Made by a program: the position numbers and the translations under genes. The notes under the pieces were generated by a model. That model was not told where the DNA came from and ran no database searches. It was given only the letters and a program-made list of their open reading frames with translations. From Candidatus Altarchaeota archaeon (GTDB taxonomy: Archaea > Altiarchaeota > Altiarchaeia > IMC4 > QMZM01): DNA of 6,072 bases. Location of the stretch: assembly GCA_015523055.1 (NCBI GenBank), contig WALD01000081.1, positions 1-6,072 of the forward strand, given 5' to 3'. Numbering within the stretch: the first letter of the stretch is position 1; the number at the start of each line of letters is the position of its first letter. Positions 5,035 to 6,072 of this stretch are shown here, one piece after another.

Positions 5035-6048
5035 ATGAAAGAAGCAATGCTCTATGAAAAGCTTGAAGATAACAGGGTAAGATGTAATCTCTGCAATCAT
5101 CGCTGCTTAATAGCTGATGGTGAGCGGGGTATATGTGGCGTTAGAGAGAACAGGAACGGGACCCTCTACTCTCTGGTCTACGGAAAGGCCATAGCAACCC
5201 ACATCGATCCAATAGAAAAGAAACCACTCTTCAACTTCCTACCCGGGACTCTCAGTTATTCAATCGCAACACAGGGGTGCAATTTTAGGTGCAAATTCTG
5301 CCAGAACTGGGAGATAAGCCAGGGTTTAAGGGGGGAAGGGGAGGCAAAGGGTGATGATATCTCTCCAGAGGAGATAGTCAAAGAGGCAAAATCAAGCGGA
5401 TGCAAAAGCATTGCATATACCTATACTGAACCCACCATCTTCTTTGAATACGCATATGATATAGCACGAATCGCAAAGAGGGAGGGACTGAGGAATGTTT
5501 TTGTTACGAATGGTTTTATGACGGAGGAGGCGCTGAGAGAGATTCAACCATATCTAGATGCAGCAAATGTCGATCTTAAGGGTTTCACCGAGAAGTTCTA
5601 TAAGGAGATTTGTGGTGCAAGACTGGAGCCAATTCTCAATAATCTAAAACTGATGAAGGAATTGGGAATATGGGTTGAGGTTACCACCCTGATCATTCCA
5701 ACCCTGAATGATTCTGTGAATGAATTGAGGCAGGTTGCAGAATTCATCAGAGATGAGCTGGGCAAAGAAACCCCCTGGCATTTGAGTAAATTCCACCCAG
5801 ACTACATGATGAAAGACCTGCCACCAACCCCCATTGATACAATCCATAAGGCAAGGAAGATCGGGCTTGAAGCAGGCTTAAGATACGTATATGCAGGAAA
5901 CCTGCCCGGAGATTCTGGAGAGAATACATATTGCTATTCCTGCGGCGAACTCCTGATAGACAGGTATCTATTCAGTATTAATGAGAACAGGATAAAGGAC
6001 TCCAAATGCCCGAAGTGCGGGGCTAAAATAGATGGATTTGGATTATAA
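5035..6048 (+). CDS. amrS: AmmeMemoRadiSam system radical SAM enzyme
   Basis: A 337-residue radical SAM protein related to pyruvate formate-lyase activating enzymes (COG1180 type). The 4Fe-4S cluster motif CxxxCxxC is CNFRCKFC at 82-89, preceded by the typical IATQGC. The N-terminus has extra cysteines (17, 20, 24, 34: CNLCNHRC and GICGV), a hallmark of this subgroup. TYTEPTIFFEY (129-139), VTNGF (157-161) and NVDLKGF (178-184) are the usual conserved strands of the barrel. The C-terminus has CYSCG (300-304) and CPKCG (325-329), together a zinc-ribbon-like pair. The family name comes from its association with AMMECR1 and Memo-type proteins; neither partner is in this window. The substrate is not known to me. 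The start is ATG 5035, right after a divergent promoter region; length is normal and the stop is TAA. Confidence 0.93.
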   Translation: MKEAMLYEKLEDNRVRCNLCNHRCLIADGERGICGVRENRNGTLYSLVYGKAIATHIDPIEKKPLFNFLPGTLSYSIATQGCNFRCKFCQNWEISQGLRGEGEAKGDDISPEEIVKEAKSSGCKSIAYTYTEPTIFFEYAYDIARIAKREGLRNVFVTNGFMTEEALREIQPYLDAANVDLKGFTEKFYKEICGARLEPILNNLKLMKELGIWVEVTTLIIPTLNDSVNELRQVAEFIRDELGKETPWHLSKFHPDYMMKDLPPTPIDTIHKARKIGLEAGLRYVYAGNLPGDSGENTYCYSCGELLIDRYLFSINENRIKDSKCPKCGAKIDGFGL

Positions 6049-6072
6049 TAATCTCTTCTGATGCTTCTAAGC

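Noticed and set aside
1..6072. CRISPR array, tRNA, rRNA or integrase attachment site
   Set aside because: No regularly spaced repeats, no tRNA T-arm/anticodon arrangement and no rRNA-like sequence were seen on either strand.

Overview
The window looks like a euryarchaeal chromosome segment, probably from a methanogen-related lineage. The supports are adjacent genes for both subunits of the archaeal type IIB topoisomerase (topoisomerase VI), an archaeal two-KH-domain protein of the Pno1/Dim2 family, AT-rich TATA-like boxes about 25-35 nt upstream of start codons, little Shine-Dalgarno sequence at several starts, and a lipobox-bearing secreted protein. I cannot name the species.

Layout: positions 1-150 hold the 3' end of what appears to be a tnpB-type (IS605/IS1341) gene on the plus strand. 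Its stop codon lies inside a hairpin, and a short inverted repeat follows, as expected for the right end of such an element. Positions 151-419 carry no convincing gene but are rich in structure: a TATA-like box (224-234), then a nested inverted-repeat element at 258-328 closed by a perfect 9-bp stem, then a bulged 12-bp hairpin at 354-392. This is the least explained part of the window.

Positions 420-4996 are five minus-strand genes, read from high to low coordinates: the KH protein (4996-4496), topoisomerase VI subunit B (4434-2755), subunit A (2765-1686, overlapping subunit B), an unrecognised conserved-looking protein with four cysteines (1681-983, four bases after subunit A), and a small lipoprotein (944-420) with its own TATA-like box. 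The middle three are tightly packed and almost certainly one transcript; the KH gene may be part of it.

Positions 5035-6048 hold a plus-strand gene for the radical SAM enzyme of the AmmeMemoRadiSam system, divergent from the KH gene. The 38-bp gap between them carries two oppositely facing TATA-like boxes that would place both transcription starts almost at the start codons, suggesting leaderless mRNAs.

Functionally, the central cluster joins DNA topology (Top6A/Top6B form an A2B2 ATP-dependent enzyme) to ribosome biogenesis (KH protein). Apart from the tnpB-linked end and the structured intergenic region, this is an ordinary housekeeping neighbourhood.
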